Positions 9,664-18,925 of a stretch of DNA of 64,000 bases are shown here, piece after piece; position 1 is the stretch's first letter; every line of letters begins with the position of its first letter. The translations under genes and the position numbers were made by a program. The DNA is taken from assembly GCA_003481005.1 (NCBI GenBank), contig QUKC01000014.1:1-64000 (forward strand). Reading direction: 5' to 3'. Origin of the DNA: Firmicutes bacterium TM09-10. GTDB taxonomy: Bacteria; Bacillota; Clostridia; Lachnospirales; Lachnospiraceae. The notes beneath the pieces were generated by a model. It ran no database searches. It had not been told where the DNA came from and saw nothing but the letters and a program-made list of their open reading frames with translations.

Positions 9664-11220
9664 ATGAGCAGCAAAATGACTGTCAAAAAGGAAGCGATTA
9701 TGGCCCGATTTGGGGGAATGGGGTTCCATAACAGCGAAGCAAACGTCTGGCGGGAGATGGATGACGTCCAGTTCAACCAGTATGTCGGCAAGGTTTATCG
9801 GGAGCTTTCGCCCGGTTTTTCCAGAATGTGGGGAGGCTTTCCGGAATGGACGAAGGAAGAGATGGACGCGTTCGCAGAATACTGTGAAAAAATGCAGTGT
9901 AAGGTTGGTGCAACAATCTATCTGACCGGGCATTGCGTGCGGTATGAGACGGACGAGGAGCTGACTGCGTATGCATCGAATGTTGCAGACCGTCTGGAGT
10001 ATCTGATCTATGAAAAGGGTCTGAGCAACGTTAAGATTTATTGTATGTCCAATGAACTGAGCCTGGATGACTGGGGAGACCTGGCATTTGAAATGGCTAC
10101 GTTCAAAAAATATCATACCTATCTGTATAACGAGTTTGCGCACAGACATCTGCCGGTCTACCTGCTGGCGACGGACGCTTCCCCGATGGAGCGCTGGGAG
10201 ACTGTGGAATGGGCGATTGCAAACGGCATGGTTCCGATTTCCAACGTATTTGGCGGACATCATTATGTAAACGACTTCGAAGCGGAGGATCTGGATTTTT
10301 ATAAGATTTTCAAACGTCACTGCTCCGATGTTGTCAATATGTTAAAGCCTTACGAGCGTCGTTTTATTCTGGGCGAGTTTGGTCTGGCGCAGGCATTCAA
10401 GCAGGGACAAAATAACATTAACGGTGTCAAAATGGACGTGTGTGATGCCTTCTATAACGGAAAGGAATCCTACTCTGCGCTGCAGATCTGTGAGATGGCG
10501 CTGGCAGCAGTGAATGCCGGCGTGTATGCGATGGCACTCTGGACCTTTGTAGATGTTCCGAATCCCCGTGATCTGCAGTACCGTCTGAACAAATGGGGAT
10601 TGCTGCGCTGGGATGATACGGATTACGGCGCACGGGACTGGCTGTATGCCTATGGCCTGCTGGTTCGCTATTTCCGGAAAAATTCCAAACCTCTTACGAT
10701 TTCCTCCGAGGATTATCTGCTGCGCAGCGGCGGCGTTGTAAACGATGACGGTTCCTTCTCTGTTGCCATCGTCAATCGTCACAAAGAGCCTGTTGAGATC
10801 GATATTTCTCTGGAAAATCTGAAATCAGACAAGGCTCTGCGCAGATATCTGTATGATTCTGCCAATGTGCCCCGCAGCAAATTTGCAGACCTGCAGGATT
10901 ACGATAAACTGATTGCATGCGCCGGCAACAGCGTGCATGTGACCGTTCCGGCAAGCTCCATCGTTCTGCTGACAACGGATTATACCGATCATAAGCCGGC
11001 AGCAATTACAGGTATTTGTGCAGAAGACGGGACAGTTACCTGGGAAGCCTCTACAGAGGCAGAGCATCGCTATTATCGTGTATATAAGGGCGATTCTGCA
11101 GACTTTGTTCCGACAAAGGAAAATCAGGTTGCCTCCACCATCGCAACGTCCTTTACGGATCCTGACGCAGCGCCCGGATTCTATAAAGTGGAATCTGTCG
11201 ATGCATGGGGAAATCACTAA
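9664..11220 (+). CDS. Clan GH-A glycoside hydrolase with C-terminal FN3-like domain
   Basis: 518 residues without a signal peptide. The N-terminal ~340 residues form a (beta/alpha)8-type glycosidase. The likely acid/base is Glu131 in YCMSNELS (Asn-Glu pair at the end of strand 4) and the likely nucleophile is Glu238 in FILGEFGLA (strand 7). A beta-rich region follows, and residues ~435-518 resemble a fibronectin-III-like module (VTWEASTEAEHRYYRVYKG). I cannot assign a CAZy family with confidence; GH39- or GH30-like relatives are possible. ATG 9664 follows GGAGG at 9651-9655 by eight bases. Last gene of the operon, ending at a strong terminator at 11240. Confidence 0.8.
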   Translation: MSSKMTVKKEAIMARFGGMGFHNSEANVWREMDDVQFNQYVGKVYRELSPGFSRMWGGFPEWTKEEMDAFAEYCEKMQCKVGATIYLTGHCVRYETDEELTAYASNVADRLEYLIYEKGLSNVKIYCMSNELSLDDWGDLAFEMATFKKYHTYLYNEFAHRHLPVYLLATDASPMERWETVEWAIANGMVPISNVFGGHHYVNDFEAEDLDFYKIFKRHCSDVVNMLKPYERRFILGEFGLAQAFKQGQNNINGVKMDVCDAFYNGKESYSALQICEMALAAVNAGVYAMALWTFVDVPNPRDLQYRLNKWGLLRWDDTDYGARDWLYAYGLLVRYFRKNSKPLTISSEDYLLRSGGVVNDDGSFSVAIVNRHKEPVEIDISLENLKSDKALRRYLYDSANVPRSKFADLQDYDKLIACAGNSVHVTVPASSIVLLTTDYTDHKPAAITGICAEDGTVTWEASTEAEHRYYRVYKGDSADFVPTKENQVASTIATSFTDPDAAPGFYKVESVDAWGNH

Positions 11221-11239
11221 ACAGCGTTAAAGCGAACCA

Positions 11240-11276
11240 GACGGGGAGAAGTCCAGCGGATTTCTTCCCGTCTTTT
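11240..11276 (+). terminator. Rho-independent terminator of the GH38-like operon
   Basis: GACGGGGAGAA (11240-11250) pairs with TTCTTCCCGTC (11262-11272) with one G-T wobble, followed by TTTT. It lies 20 bases after the stop of the GH-A gene. Confidence 0.85.
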
Positions 11277-11398
11277 GCTGATTTTCGGAGACAAACGAAG
11301 AAAAGAAGGCTATAATCTATAGTCAGAATGTGAATAGCCGACAGACAGCGAAAAAATATGCCGGCAGCTGTAGCGAGCGACAAAAATGAGGAGAAACG

Positions 11399-12712
11399 GT
11401 GACAGAAATGACCTATAACGAAGCAATTGAATGGATGGATTCAAGACACTGGAGCGGAACGGGAAAAGGGATCGTGCGGTCGCAGGAGCTTTTGGAACGG
11501 CTTGGAAATCCGCAGGACAACCTGAAATTTGTACATGTGGCGGGTACGAACGGCAAAGGTTCGGTCTGCGCGTGCCTGTCGAAAATTCTGACGGCAGCCG
11601 GCTATCAGGTCGGACTGTTTGTTTCTCCCCATTTAAAACGCTTTAACGACAGGATTTATTTTAACGGGACAGAGATCGGGGACGAAGACTTTGCGCGGTT
11701 GGCATCAAGGATTCGAACACAGGCTGAAGTCATGGAGGATGCGCCGACGGTGTTTGAGATCATGACGGCAATGGGGATGCTGTATTTTGCAGAAAAACAG
11801 TGTGATCTTGTGATGTTGGAAGTCGGCATGGGCGGCAGGCTGGATTCCACCAATGTGATCCGAACGCCGGAGGCTGCTGTTATCACCTCCATCGGACTGG
11901 ATCATACAAAGGAGCTGGGGGATACACTGGAAAAAATCGCGGGAGAAAAGGGCGGCATCATAAAAACAGGCGGCACGGTCATTGTGGACGGAAGCAATAC
12001 AGCAGTTATGCCGGTATTTGAAAAAATCTGTCAGAAAACAGGCGCGCTGCTTGTTACAAGCGCGCCGGAACAGATCCGGAATGTTGTGTTAAGCCCGGCG
12101 GGCGAGGTATTTGATTATAAGGATCTGAAAGAGCTTCATCTCTCTTTGACAGGCGTCTATCAGATGAATAACGCGGCGGTGGTCATAGAAACTCTTCGTG
12201 TGCTGGAACAAAAAGGGTATAGGATCGGTGAAGCTGCTCTGCGCAAGGGGCTTTCAGAGGTGTACTGGCCGGGACGCTTTGAGCGCCTGCATGAGCAGCC
12301 GACCTTTCTGGTGGATGGCTCCCATAACCCGGACGGCATTCGGGCACTGCTGGAAAGCCTGCGCAGTTATTTTCCGGATAAAAAAATCCGTTTTCTGCTG
12401 GGCATTCTTTCCACAAAGGATGTCAGCACAATGCTGCAGCTGATCGAACCTCTGGCAGAGGAAATCGGCGTGATTATGCCGCCGTCCGAAAAAGCGATGG
12501 ATAATGAAAGAATGGCGCAGCAGATCAGCCGGGAATGTGGGGTAAGGACGACGGCGTTTGATTCGATCGAAGAAGGGGTGCGCAGTATGATCGAAAATGC
12601 CGAAAAGGAGGATGTGATCTGTGCAACCGGCTCGCTGTATTCGATTGAAGAGATCCGTACCTGCGCAAACCGGGAATTTCATCAAAACTGCGGAGGCTGT
12701 GAGAGACTGTGA
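11399..12712 (+). CDS. folC: Bifunctional folylpolyglutamate synthase/dihydrofolate synthase
   Basis: Cytoplasmic ATP-dependent ligase that adds glutamate to dihydropteroate and to reduced folates. The P-loop FVHVAGTNGKGSVCA (around residue 43) and the omega-loop region FVSPHLKRFNDRIYFNG are diagnostic, followed by EVGMGGRLDSTNV and TSIGLDHTKELGDTL. The C-terminal ligase domain contains DGSHNPDG. 437 residues, typical. The start is GTG 11399, five bases after GAGGAG (11388-11393); ATG 11408 is a weaker alternative. Its TGA overlaps the GTG of the next gene, so the two are translationally coupled. Confidence 0.95.
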   Translation: MTEMTYNEAIEWMDSRHWSGTGKGIVRSQELLERLGNPQDNLKFVHVAGTNGKGSVCACLSKILTAAGYQVGLFVSPHLKRFNDRIYFNGTEIGDEDFARLASRIRTQAEVMEDAPTVFEIMTAMGMLYFAEKQCDLVMLEVGMGGRLDSTNVIRTPEAAVITSIGLDHTKELGDTLEKIAGEKGGIIKTGGTVIVDGSNTAVMPVFEKICQKTGALLVTSAPEQIRNVVLSPAGEVFDYKDLKELHLSLTGVYQMNNAAVVIETLRVLEQKGYRIGEAALRKGLSEVYWPGRFERLHEQPTFLVDGSHNPDGIRALLESLRSYFPDKKIRFLLGILSTKDVSTMLQLIEPLAEEIGVIMPPSEKAMDNERMAQQISRECGVRTTAFDSIEEGVRSMIENAEKEDVICATGSLYSIEEIRTCANREFHQNCGGCERL

Positions 12713-13458
12713 CACCGGAAGAAACTGCGCGCTTTGCTGCAGCAAAGGAGCGGATCATCGGTAAAAACCGGGAACGTAATGGTATCGGTACCCTTTCGGA
12801 AAAGACGGTTCACGCAGTGTTGAAAAACTATTACGCTCCAGATGAAACGCAGCATGAAATTCCGGTGGAGGGCTGCGTGGCAGATATCTTTAATGGAAAA
12901 GAGATAATCGAAATCCAGACCAGAAGCTTCGATCGGATGCGCCCGAAGCTGGAGCGATTTCTGCCGCTGTATCCGGTGACGATCGTGTACCCGATCCCAT
13001 ACTGCAAGCATGTTTTCTGGATCGACGAGGAAACCGGAGAAATTTCCGGCGGACGGAAATCTCCATTAAAGGGAAGTCCTTATCTGGCATTTAGGGAGCT
13101 GTACCGGATCAAAGCTTATCTGCAGGATCCGAACCTGACGATCCGGCTCACGTTTCTGAATATGGAAGAATATAAGCTGTTAAATGGCTGGAGCCGGGAC
13201 AAAAAACGTGGCTCTGTCCGTTATGACAGAATCCCTGTTTCAATTGAGGGAGAAATGGAATTTACCTGCGCACAGGATTATGTCCAGCTGATCCCATACG
13301 ATCTGCCGGAGCCCTTTACATCTGCGCAGCTTGCGAAAGCTGTACATATTCGAAAGGAGCAGGCTGGTATTGTGTGCAATATCCTTCATGACCTTGGCGT
13401 GATGAAGCGGGAGGGTAAAAAAGGAAATGCGTATCTCTACAGGGTGGTGGAGGTATGA
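12709..13458 (+). CDS. Conserved unknown protein with PD-(D/E)XK-like core and C-terminal winged-helix-like region
   Basis: 249 residues, not recognised as a named family. Residues ~25-100 have the order of a PD-(D/E)XK nuclease fold: a helix with Glu ([14 protein letters not shown]), a strand pair with Asp (GCVADIF), then [10 protein letters not shown], where E-x-Q would fill the E-x-K position. The C-terminal ~50 residues ([44 protein letters not shown], quoted in part) look like a winged helix. No transmembrane segment. GTG start overlaps the folC stop (GTGA). The 3' end overlaps the convergent YolD gene by 22 bases. A DNA-directed nuclease or regulator is an inference only. Confidence 0.7.
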   Translation: MTPEETARFAAAKERIIGKNRERNGIGTLSEKTVHAVLKNYYAPDETQHEIPVEGCVADIFNGKEIIEIQTRSFDRMRPKLERFLPLYPVTIVYPIPYCKHVFWIDEETGEISGGRKSPLKGSPYLAFRELYRIKAYLQDPNLTIRLTFLNMEEYKLLNGWSRDKKRGSVRYDRIPVSIEGEMEFTCAQDYVQLIPYDLPEPFTSAQLAKAVHIRKEQAGIVCNILHDLGVMKREGKKGNAYLYRVVEV

Positions 13459-13856
13459 GCTTCGATGGACAGAATATCATCCAGAAAAATCTGCATTCCA
13501 TCCTCCAGTGTGAGGATGCGCTGGAAGAGGTCGAGCTTTTTGACCGTGCCGGATATAGAAACATAGGAGCCGCCCTGTTTGCGTTTGTCAGGGCAAAAAA
13601 AGGTAATGGAAATCAGCGGTTTTTCGGAGAGATGTTCGAGAAGCCGCTGAAATTTTATGTCGAGAAGCGCTTGCATATCTTCGTTGAGTAGGATCTTTTC
13701 CTTCGTCAGGCGTGCTGTTTCCGAAATGGCAGAATCATAGCCGGTGAGAGCGGCAAAGGGAGAAAACTGGGCCGCGCGATCATGCATGGACATCTGAGGA
13801 TGCGTTTTGGAAACGTGGTGCGGAAGATGGATGATATCGCTGTAGTCTGGCTTCAT
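13437..13856 (-). CDS. YolD-like family protein
   Basis: 139 residues. The segment [20 protein letters not shown] near the N-terminus is the YolD-family hallmark, and the remainder forms the small beta-barrel-like region ([13 protein letters not shown]). YolD proteins are coded next to Y-family polymerases of the UvrX/YqjW type and are thought to work with them, loosely analogous to UmuD. Here it overlaps the polymerase stop by four bases (ATGA, 13853-13856), so it is the second gene of the SOS operon. The 3' end overlaps the convergent gene at 13458. Confidence 0.85.
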   Translation of the reverse strand: MKPDYSDIIHLPHHVSKTHPQMSMHDRAAQFSPFAALTGYDSAISETARLTKEKILLNEDMQALLDIKFQRLLEHLSEKPLISITFFCPDKRKQGGSYVSISGTVKKLDLFQRILTLEDGMQIFLDDILSIEAHTSTTL

Positions 13857-15361
13857 GCCTTATGTCCTCCAATCTGGTTGTTGCGGTCTTTGGCGGTTGC
13901 GCCCTCTTCCAGGTTCATTGCTTTGAGCACTGCGTTTTTACCGAATTTCTTTCGGATGGAAAGCATCGCCTCCTGCAGCTTTCGCTCACGCTCCAGGTCA
14001 GCAGCGTCGGCCTTCTGTTTTTGTTCTTCTGCTGCATAATCTGTGAAAAGATCGAGCTGGGTAAAGCGGTCTTTCTTTTGCAGAGCAGTGTCCTCCGGGA
14101 TAATGTGGTTGGCGACAATATACAGCCGGCGGATCAGGAGCGTCGGATCGATAAGACGATCGAAAAGATCAACGGCGGCGTTCATGATCCTGTGGGAAGA
14201 GGAGGTATAGTCGTCCAGATTTTGGGTTCCATGCGCCTGCTTTGGAATCGAGCGGCCGTAGCGGTCTGTTTCGATGGAACCGTGGTAGGCGGATCTGCGG
14301 GAGGGATCGGACAGGTTTTCAATATCGTAGCCGACGGTGAGGACAATCTGGTCGGTTACGATTTTTTTATTTACAAGATCGAGGGCGAGCTGGTCTGCCA
14401 TTTCTTTCAAAACGAGCTTTGCTTTGTCTGTCTCATACGGACAATGCAGAACCTGCCCGGAGCTGATGCTGTTGGTTTCCGGTTTGTAGGCTTTGATTTC
14501 CGGGACGGTGCAGGGTTCAAAGCCCCAGGCGTGGTCGATCAGAAGCTCTGCATTTTTTCCGAAAAGCCGATAGAGCAGGTCTTCATTTTTGACAGAGCAG
14601 CGTGCGATATCCCCCATCGTGAACAATCCATTTTCGGCAAGCTTTCTGGCATAGCCGTGTCCGATGCGCCAGAAGTCAGTGAGCGGCTGATGTGCCCAGA
14701 GCTTTTGTCGGAATGTCATTTCATCGAGAAAAGCGATGCGTACGCCGTATTCATCTGCCGGGAGGTGCTTTGCCACGATATCCATTGCAACCTTGCAGAG
14801 AAAAAGGTTCGTTCCGATGCCGGCAGTAGCGGTGATTCCTGTCGTATCCATGACATCGAGAATAATCTTACGGGCAAATTCGCGGGCAGTCATCCCGCTG
14901 GCGGGCAGATAATCCGTGATGTCCATAAAAACCTCGTCGATGGAATAAACTACGATATCCTCCGGTGCGACATATTTCATATAGATAGAATAAATTCTGG
15001 TGCTGCATTCCATATAATGTGCCATCTGGGGCGGCGCGATCAGAAAATCAACGGCGAGTGCCGGATTCTGAGAAAGCTCCGAGAAAAAATAGGATGTACC
15101 GGAAAGTATCTGTCCGGGCGCATGCTGTTTTCGTTCGATATTGACTTCCCGGACTCGCTGCTTTACTTCAAAAAGACGGCTTCGTCCGGACATGCCAAAG
15201 CTTTTCAGAGATGGTGTGACAGCAAGACAGATGGTTTTGTCTGTACGGCTGATGTCTGCCACGACAAGATTGGTGTCAAGGGGGTCAAGGCCGCGCTCCC
15301 GGCATTCTACGGAAGCGTAAAAGGACTTTAAGTCGATGGCAATATAGATGCGGTCTTCCAT
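13853..15361 (-). CDS. Y-family DNA polymerase (DinB/UvrX/YqjW type)
   Basis: 502-residue error-prone translesion polymerase. The N-terminal catalytic motif [21 protein letters not shown] carries the first metal-binding Asp and the steric-gate region. The second acidic site is [16 protein letters not shown] (SIDE motif). The helix-hairpin-helix thumb lies near [22 protein letters not shown]. The C-terminal little-finger domain follows. Longer than DNA polymerase IV (~350-400 residues) and with a YolD partner, it fits the UvrX/YqjW subgroup. It is driven by a promoter with a LexA box between its -35 and -10 (15532-15561) and preceded by a ~160-base structured leader; GGAGG lies upstream of the ATG. 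Confidence 0.93.
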   Translation of the reverse strand: MEDRIYIAIDLKSFYASVECRERGLDPLDTNLVVADISRTDKTICLAVTPSLKSFGMSGRSRLFEVKQRVREVNIERKQHAPGQILSGTSYFFSELSQNPALAVDFLIAPPQMAHYMECSTRIYSIYMKYVAPEDIVVYSIDEVFMDITDYLPASGMTAREFARKIILDVMDTTGITATAGIGTNLFLCKVAMDIVAKHLPADEYGVRIAFLDEMTFRQKLWAHQPLTDFWRIGHGYARKLAENGLFTMGDIARCSVKNEDLLYRLFGKNAELLIDHAWGFEPCTVPEIKAYKPETNSISSGQVLHCPYETDKAKLVLKEMADQLALDLVNKKIVTDQIVLTVGYDIENLSDPSRRSAYHGSIETDRYGRSIPKQAHGTQNLDDYTSSSHRIMNAAVDLFDRLIDPTLLIRRLYIVANHIIPEDTALQKKDRFTQLDLFTDYAAEEQKQKADAADLERERKLQEAMLSIRKKFGKNAVLKAMNLEEGATAKDRNNQIGGHKA

Positions 15362-15531
15362 GAAATGTGGGCCTCCTTTCTTTATTTCATAGGAAAATGC
15401 GTCCTATGAAATAAAAACGCTCCGCGAGGATGCGCACTCGGCGCAAGGGTAGATGGTTGCCGAGGCAACCGCGCCTCGGCGCGAGAATGTGCCAAGGCAC
15501 ATTCTTTTTTACATTGCAGTGGCTTTTTTAT
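15362..15531 (-). other. Structured 5' leader of the SOS polymerase operon
   Basis: No gene. The leader holds several hairpins: ATTTCATAGGA/TCCTATGAAAT (15384-15394 with 15402-15412), GGTTGC/GCAACC (15455-15470) and GAATGTGC/GCACATTC (15485-15504). The last is followed on the plus strand by six T residues, so it could act as a plus-strand terminator. The structures may affect translation of the polymerase; this is not shown. Confidence 0.5.
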
Positions 15532-15561
15532 ATTATACACGAACTGATGTTCGTTTTGCAA
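15532..15561 (-). promoter_or_regulatory. SOS promoter: sigma-A promoter with embedded LexA box
   Basis: On the minus strand a -35 TTGCAA (15556-15561) and a -10 TATAAT (15532-15537) are 18 bases apart. Between them lies CGAACATCAGTTCG (15540-15553), a perfect match to the Gram-positive LexA/DinR operator CGAACNNNNGTTCG. LexA bound here would block RNA polymerase, so the polymerase-YolD operon should be induced by DNA damage. Confidence 0.9.
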
Positions 15562-15581
15562 AGGAAATTTTTTTCTTCATG

Positions 15582-15616
15582 ACAATAGAATGCTCACAGC
15601 GCGTGTATTCTATTGT
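15582..15616. repeat. 35-bp REP-like palindrome, copy 1
   Basis: Palindrome with outer arms ACAATAGAAT and ATTCTATTGT and a GC-rich variable centre. Two further 35-bp copies are at 30132-30166 and 62311-62345. This copy lies between the divergent promoters of the SOS operon and sulfatase 1. Confidence 0.8.
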
Positions 15617-15633
15617 TTGGTTCCCTATTTTTT

Positions 15634-15663
15634 TTGAACAGTCTTTCAGAAATCTGATATACT
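15634..15663 (+). promoter_or_regulatory. Sigma-A-type promoter of sulfatase 1
   Basis: TTGAAC (15634-15639), an 18-base spacer and TATACT (15658-15663) precede the sulfatase start by 44 bases. The match is good for both boxes. No operator palindrome was seen here, unlike the promoter of the second sulfatase. Confidence 0.6.
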
Positions 15664-15706
15664 ATCATCTATAGGATGCCCAGGGTGAAAAGGAGGATTG
15701 CTTATT

Positions 15707-17209
15707 ATGTTCAGACAAGGGAAACAGACTGTGAAAAAACCGGCACAGCAAAATGTGGTAATCATTTATGCCGATGATCTTGGTTTTGGGGATCTTGGAT
15801 GCTATGGGAGCAGGAAGATCGACACCCCGAATCTGGACAGGCTATGTGCAGAAGGATTGAAATTTACCAACGCATATTCCACCTCTGCGGTTTGTACGCC
15901 TGCACGCTTCAGTATCCTGACAGGGCGTTATCCGTTCCGGAATGAGCAGGCACATATCCTGCCGGGAGATGCGGGCTGTATTATCAAAAGAGAGCTTGAT
16001 ACCGTTCCAAAGCTGTTTCAGAGAGCGGGGTATCATACCGGAATTGTTGGAAAATGGCACCTGGGGCTGGGAGATGGCAGCAAATCGATCGACTGGAATC
16101 AGGAGATCAATCTGACACCGATAGACCTTGGTTTTGAGGAATCATTTATTTTTCCGGCAACGGCAGACCGTGTGCCCTGTGTATTCTTAGAGGGACGCTC
16201 GGTGGTAAATCTGGATCCAAAAGATCCGATCGAGGTTTCCTACGAAGCAGAATCTCCCTTTGAGGATATTCCAACGTATTATAAAAATCCGGAGCTTCTG
16301 CGCGTGCGCTCTTCTCACGGACACGATAAGAGCATTGTAAACGGCATCGGAAGGATTGGCTATATGCGCGGCGGAAGCAAAGCGGTCTGGAAGGATGAAG
16401 AGCTGGCGGAAACCTTTTTAAATCGGGCAAAGCAGTTTATTTCAGACAGCTGCAGGGCAGAAAAACCATTCTTTTTGTATTATGCCCTTCATCAGCCCCA
16501 TGTACCCCGCGTGCCTTCTGCACGCTTTGAGGGCGCGACCGGACTGGGACCCAGAGGGGATGTGATCGCAGAGCTTGACTGGTGCGTTGGAGAAGTGATG
16601 GCTGCGCTGGAAAAAGAAGGGATTCTGGATAACACCATGATTATTTTTTCCAGTGATAATGGACCGGTACTGGATGATGGTTACCTGGACAGAGCATATG
16701 AATTAAATGGAACGCATCGGGCAGCAGGACCGCTGAGAGGCGGAAAATACAGCAAATTTGACGGTGGTACAAGGATTCCGTTTATTGTATACAGTTCTGC
16801 GCTGAAGCACCGGGGCGTGTCCGAGGCGCTGATCAGTCAGGTAGATCTGTATGCTTCCTTTGCACATATGCTTGGCATCGAAACAAGAGAGGACAGCGCA
16901 GTAGACAGCCAGGACAGGTATGTGGCATTGATCGGAGAGGACCCTGCAGGCAGATCAGAACTGATGACAGAGGACTTATCCTGCGGGAAAATGCTGCGCT
17001 GCGGCAGCTGGGTATACTTATCTCCCAGCGAAGGAGCTCCATATATGCCCTTTACCAGGATTGAAACCGGATTGTCGAAGGATCCGCAGCTTTACAATAT
17101 GGATTATGATATCGGGCAGCAGAACAACATCGCCTGGGATTATGCAGATCAGGTGGAGAAGATGGAAAAGCGTCTGCAGGAGATCCTGACAAGCGAGAGC
17201 ACCAGATAA
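15707..17209 (+). CDS. Family S1 sulfatase (arylsulfatase-type), paralogue 1
   Basis: 500-residue formylglycine-dependent sulfatase that hydrolyses sulfate esters from sugars or phenols. The N-terminal metal-binding segment IIYADDLGFGDLGCYG and the activation motif VCTPARFSILTGRYP (C-x-P-x-R plus the LTGR element) are intact; the modified residue is a cysteine. KWHLGLG and the late SSDNGP metal ligands are also present. No signal peptide is seen, so the enzyme should be cytoplasmic and act on imported glycans. Cys-type sulfatases in anaerobes are matured by a radical-SAM enzyme (anSME), which is not in this window. ATG 15707 is chosen because AGGAGG (15691-15696) is ten bases upstream; TTG 15698 is too close. 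A close paralogue lies at 34325-35809. Confidence 0.95.
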   Translation: MFRQGKQTVKKPAQQNVVIIYADDLGFGDLGCYGSRKIDTPNLDRLCAEGLKFTNAYSTSAVCTPARFSILTGRYPFRNEQAHILPGDAGCIIKRELDTVPKLFQRAGYHTGIVGKWHLGLGDGSKSIDWNQEINLTPIDLGFEESFIFPATADRVPCVFLEGRSVVNLDPKDPIEVSYEAESPFEDIPTYYKNPELLRVRSSHGHDKSIVNGIGRIGYMRGGSKAVWKDEELAETFLNRAKQFISDSCRAEKPFFLYYALHQPHVPRVPSARFEGATGLGPRGDVIAELDWCVGEVMAALEKEGILDNTMIIFSSDNGPVLDDGYLDRAYELNGTHRAAGPLRGGKYSKFDGGTRIPFIVYSSALKHRGVSEALISQVDLYASFAHMLGIETREDSAVDSQDRYVALIGEDPAGRSELMTEDLSCGKMLRCGSWVYLSPSEGAPYMPFTRIETGLSKDPQLYNMDYDIGQQNNIAWDYADQVEKMEKRLQEILTSESTR

Positions 17210-17284
17210 AAGTAAAAAAACGTAATGGTTCAGTTACAAAAAAACAAAGAATGCCCGGAAGATCCGGACGGAAAGGATTAGAAA

Positions 17285-17521
17285 ATGGCAGGATATCTGA
17301 TTAAAGAAACCACTTGTGAGGAACGCAAACAGATCGTGGAGGAGGCACTTGGCAATCTGTCTGCCAGCTGCGACGGCTGTATGGCGGGACTTGCGGATAT
17401 GTATCAAGATTACATCGACGGCAAAAAAGAAATCCGTGACATCAACATGGAATTCAATGCCAGATATGAGAGAGGAGACATGGATCGGGAAGAAAGAAGA
17501 AGCTGCCCGATGTCCGTGTAA
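17285..17521 (+). CDS. Small conserved acidic protein of unknown function
   Basis: 78 residues, soluble, acidic and helix-prone (MAGYLIKETTCEERKQIVEE). It has a CDGC pair near residue 31 and a Cys near the end. It resembles small proteins widespread in Clostridia whose role is unknown. The ATG follows GGAAAGGATTAGAAA, an acceptable ribosome site. It lies 75 bases after sulfatase 1 and 48 bases before the MATE gene, so it may share a transcript with either. Confidence 0.65.
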   Translation: MAGYLIKETTCEERKQIVEEALGNLSASCDGCMAGLADMYQDYIDGKKEIRDINMEFNARYERGDMDREERRSCPMSV

Positions 17522-17569
17522 AGGGAAAAAGACAGAGACTATTTCGAAGGGAAGGTTTGGAAGAAGAAA

Positions 17570-18925
17570 TTGGAAAGAAAATACGATTTGACAAAGGGGG
17601 ATGTCTTCCAGACGATCTTGATGTTTATGCTGCCGATCCTGGCAGGAAATGTATTTCAACAGCTGTATTCTGCTGTGGATACGATCATCGTGGGACGTAC
17701 CCTTGGTTCTGACGCGTTGGCGTCAGTAGGAAGCATCGGGAGCCTGCAGTTTTTTGTGTTTGGATTTTGCTCCGGCCTTGCAGGTGGTGTGACAGTTGTG
17801 ACATCTCAGTTTATTGGCGCTGGGAAAACGGAAAATGCGAGACGTTCCACAGCAGTGATCTATATGATCTGGGCGGTGGTTTCCCTGCTTTGTACCGTGG
17901 TAGGTATTGTTTGCCTGCCAGGGCTTTTGCATATTTTGAATATGCCGGAAAATCTGTTTCAGCGTGCGTATGCTTATCAGCTGGTCTGCTTTATCGGACT
18001 TGGAGGACAGCTTTTATACAACGTGGAATCAAGTCTTTTGAGGGCGATTGGAAACAGTAAAGTACCGCTTATTTTTCTGATCATTTCTTCTGTGTTGAAC
18101 ATTATATTGGATTTTGTGTTTATTCTGGTGTTTCATATGGATGTGGTCGGAGCAGCTGCAGCGACGATTCTGGCCCAAAGCCTTTCCGGGGTCGGCTGTC
18201 TGATCTACAGCTTTCGGAAATATCCGCAGCTGCGTGTCAGAAAAGAAGATTTTAAAATATCATTTGCTTTTTTAGCGGATCATCTCCGGGTAGGGTTGCC
18301 GCTTTCGATTCAGGACTCCATTACGGGCGTCGGAATGATGGTATTTCAGAGTGCATTGAACGGGATGGGTGCAGATGCGATTGCGGCATACACTGCATGT
18401 AATAAGCTGGAAACCTTTGTCGTGATGCCGATGTATTCGATTGCAGTTGCCATGGTAACGTTTACAGCACAGAATTTCGGTGCGAAGCAATATCAGAGAA
18501 TTCGAAAAGGAATGAAGGTTTCCCTTTTGAGCTGTCTCTTTTTCAGTATTGTGGTAGGCGGATTGATCATTGTGTTCTGTAAGCCGCTCGTTTCGATTTT
18601 CGTTGGAAGCGGTGCAGTAGAGGTGATCCGGCTGTCCAGGATTTACAACAATATTGAAGCCAGCTGCTTATGGTGTGCGGCGCTGTTGTTCACCTACCGG
18701 GGCGCGGTGCAGGGAACCGGAAATACGAAGATCCCGATGATGGGCGGATTTTTGGAGCTTCTCATGCGTGTTTTTGCAGCACTTTGTTTAAGCCGTATCT
18801 GGGGCTTTCCGGGACTGGCAATGGCCTATCCGCTGGCGTGGATATTTGCGGCACTGTTAAACATGTGGTATTATCGAAAGCTGGACAAAAATGATTTTCA
18901 GTGTACCAGAACTTCATCAATATGA
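17570..18925 (+). CDS. MATE family efflux transporter
   Basis: 451-residue membrane antiporter with about twelve helices. The N-terminus matches the NorM/DinF pattern well: YDLTKGDVFQTILMFMLPILAGNVFQQLYSAVDTIIVGR (in part), then a helix-rich body, and AYTACNKLETFVVMPMYSIAVA in the second half. The start is TTG 17570, needed to include the conserved YDLTKGD element; the ribosome site (GGAAGAAG) is weak. It is not closely similar to the MATE protein at 4078. The 3' end overlaps the convergent 102-residue gene by 28 bases. Substrate unknown. Confidence 0.88.
   Translation: MERKYDLTKGDVFQTILMFMLPILAGNVFQQLYSAVDTIIVGRTLGSDALASVGSIGSLQFFVFGFCSGLAGGVTVVTSQFIGAGKTENARRSTAVIYMIWAVVSLLCTVVGIVCLPGLLHILNMPENLFQRAYAYQLVCFIGLGGQLLYNVESSLLRAIGNSKVPLIFLIISSVLNIILDFVFILVFHMDVVGAAAATILAQSLSGVGCLIYSFRKYPQLRVRKEDFKISFAFLADHLRVGLPLSIQDSITGVGMMVFQSALNGMGADAIAAYTACNKLETFVVMPMYSIAVAMVTFTAQNFGAKQYQRIRKGMKVSLLSCLFFSIVVGGLIIVFCKPLVSIFVGSGAVEVIRLSRIYNNIEASCLWCAALLFTYRGAVQGTGNTKIPMMGGFLELLMRVFAALCLSRIWGFPGLAMAYPLAWIFAALLNMWYYRKLDKNDFQCTRTSSI

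Noticed and set aside
9049..10320. 423-codon minus-strand frame over the PnuC-like and GH-A genes
   Set aside because: Spans two real genes and their gap on the other strand; His/Arg/Cys-rich composition typical of a shadow frame.
13862..15331. Long plus-strand open frame opposite the Y-family polymerase
   Set aside because: It is the complement of a clearly conserved gene with all catalytic motifs; the antisense translation shows no family features and no ribosome site.
15582..15616. 35-bp palindromes as a possible CRISPR repeat
   Set aside because: The copies are 14-32 kb apart, without spacers in series and without cas genes.
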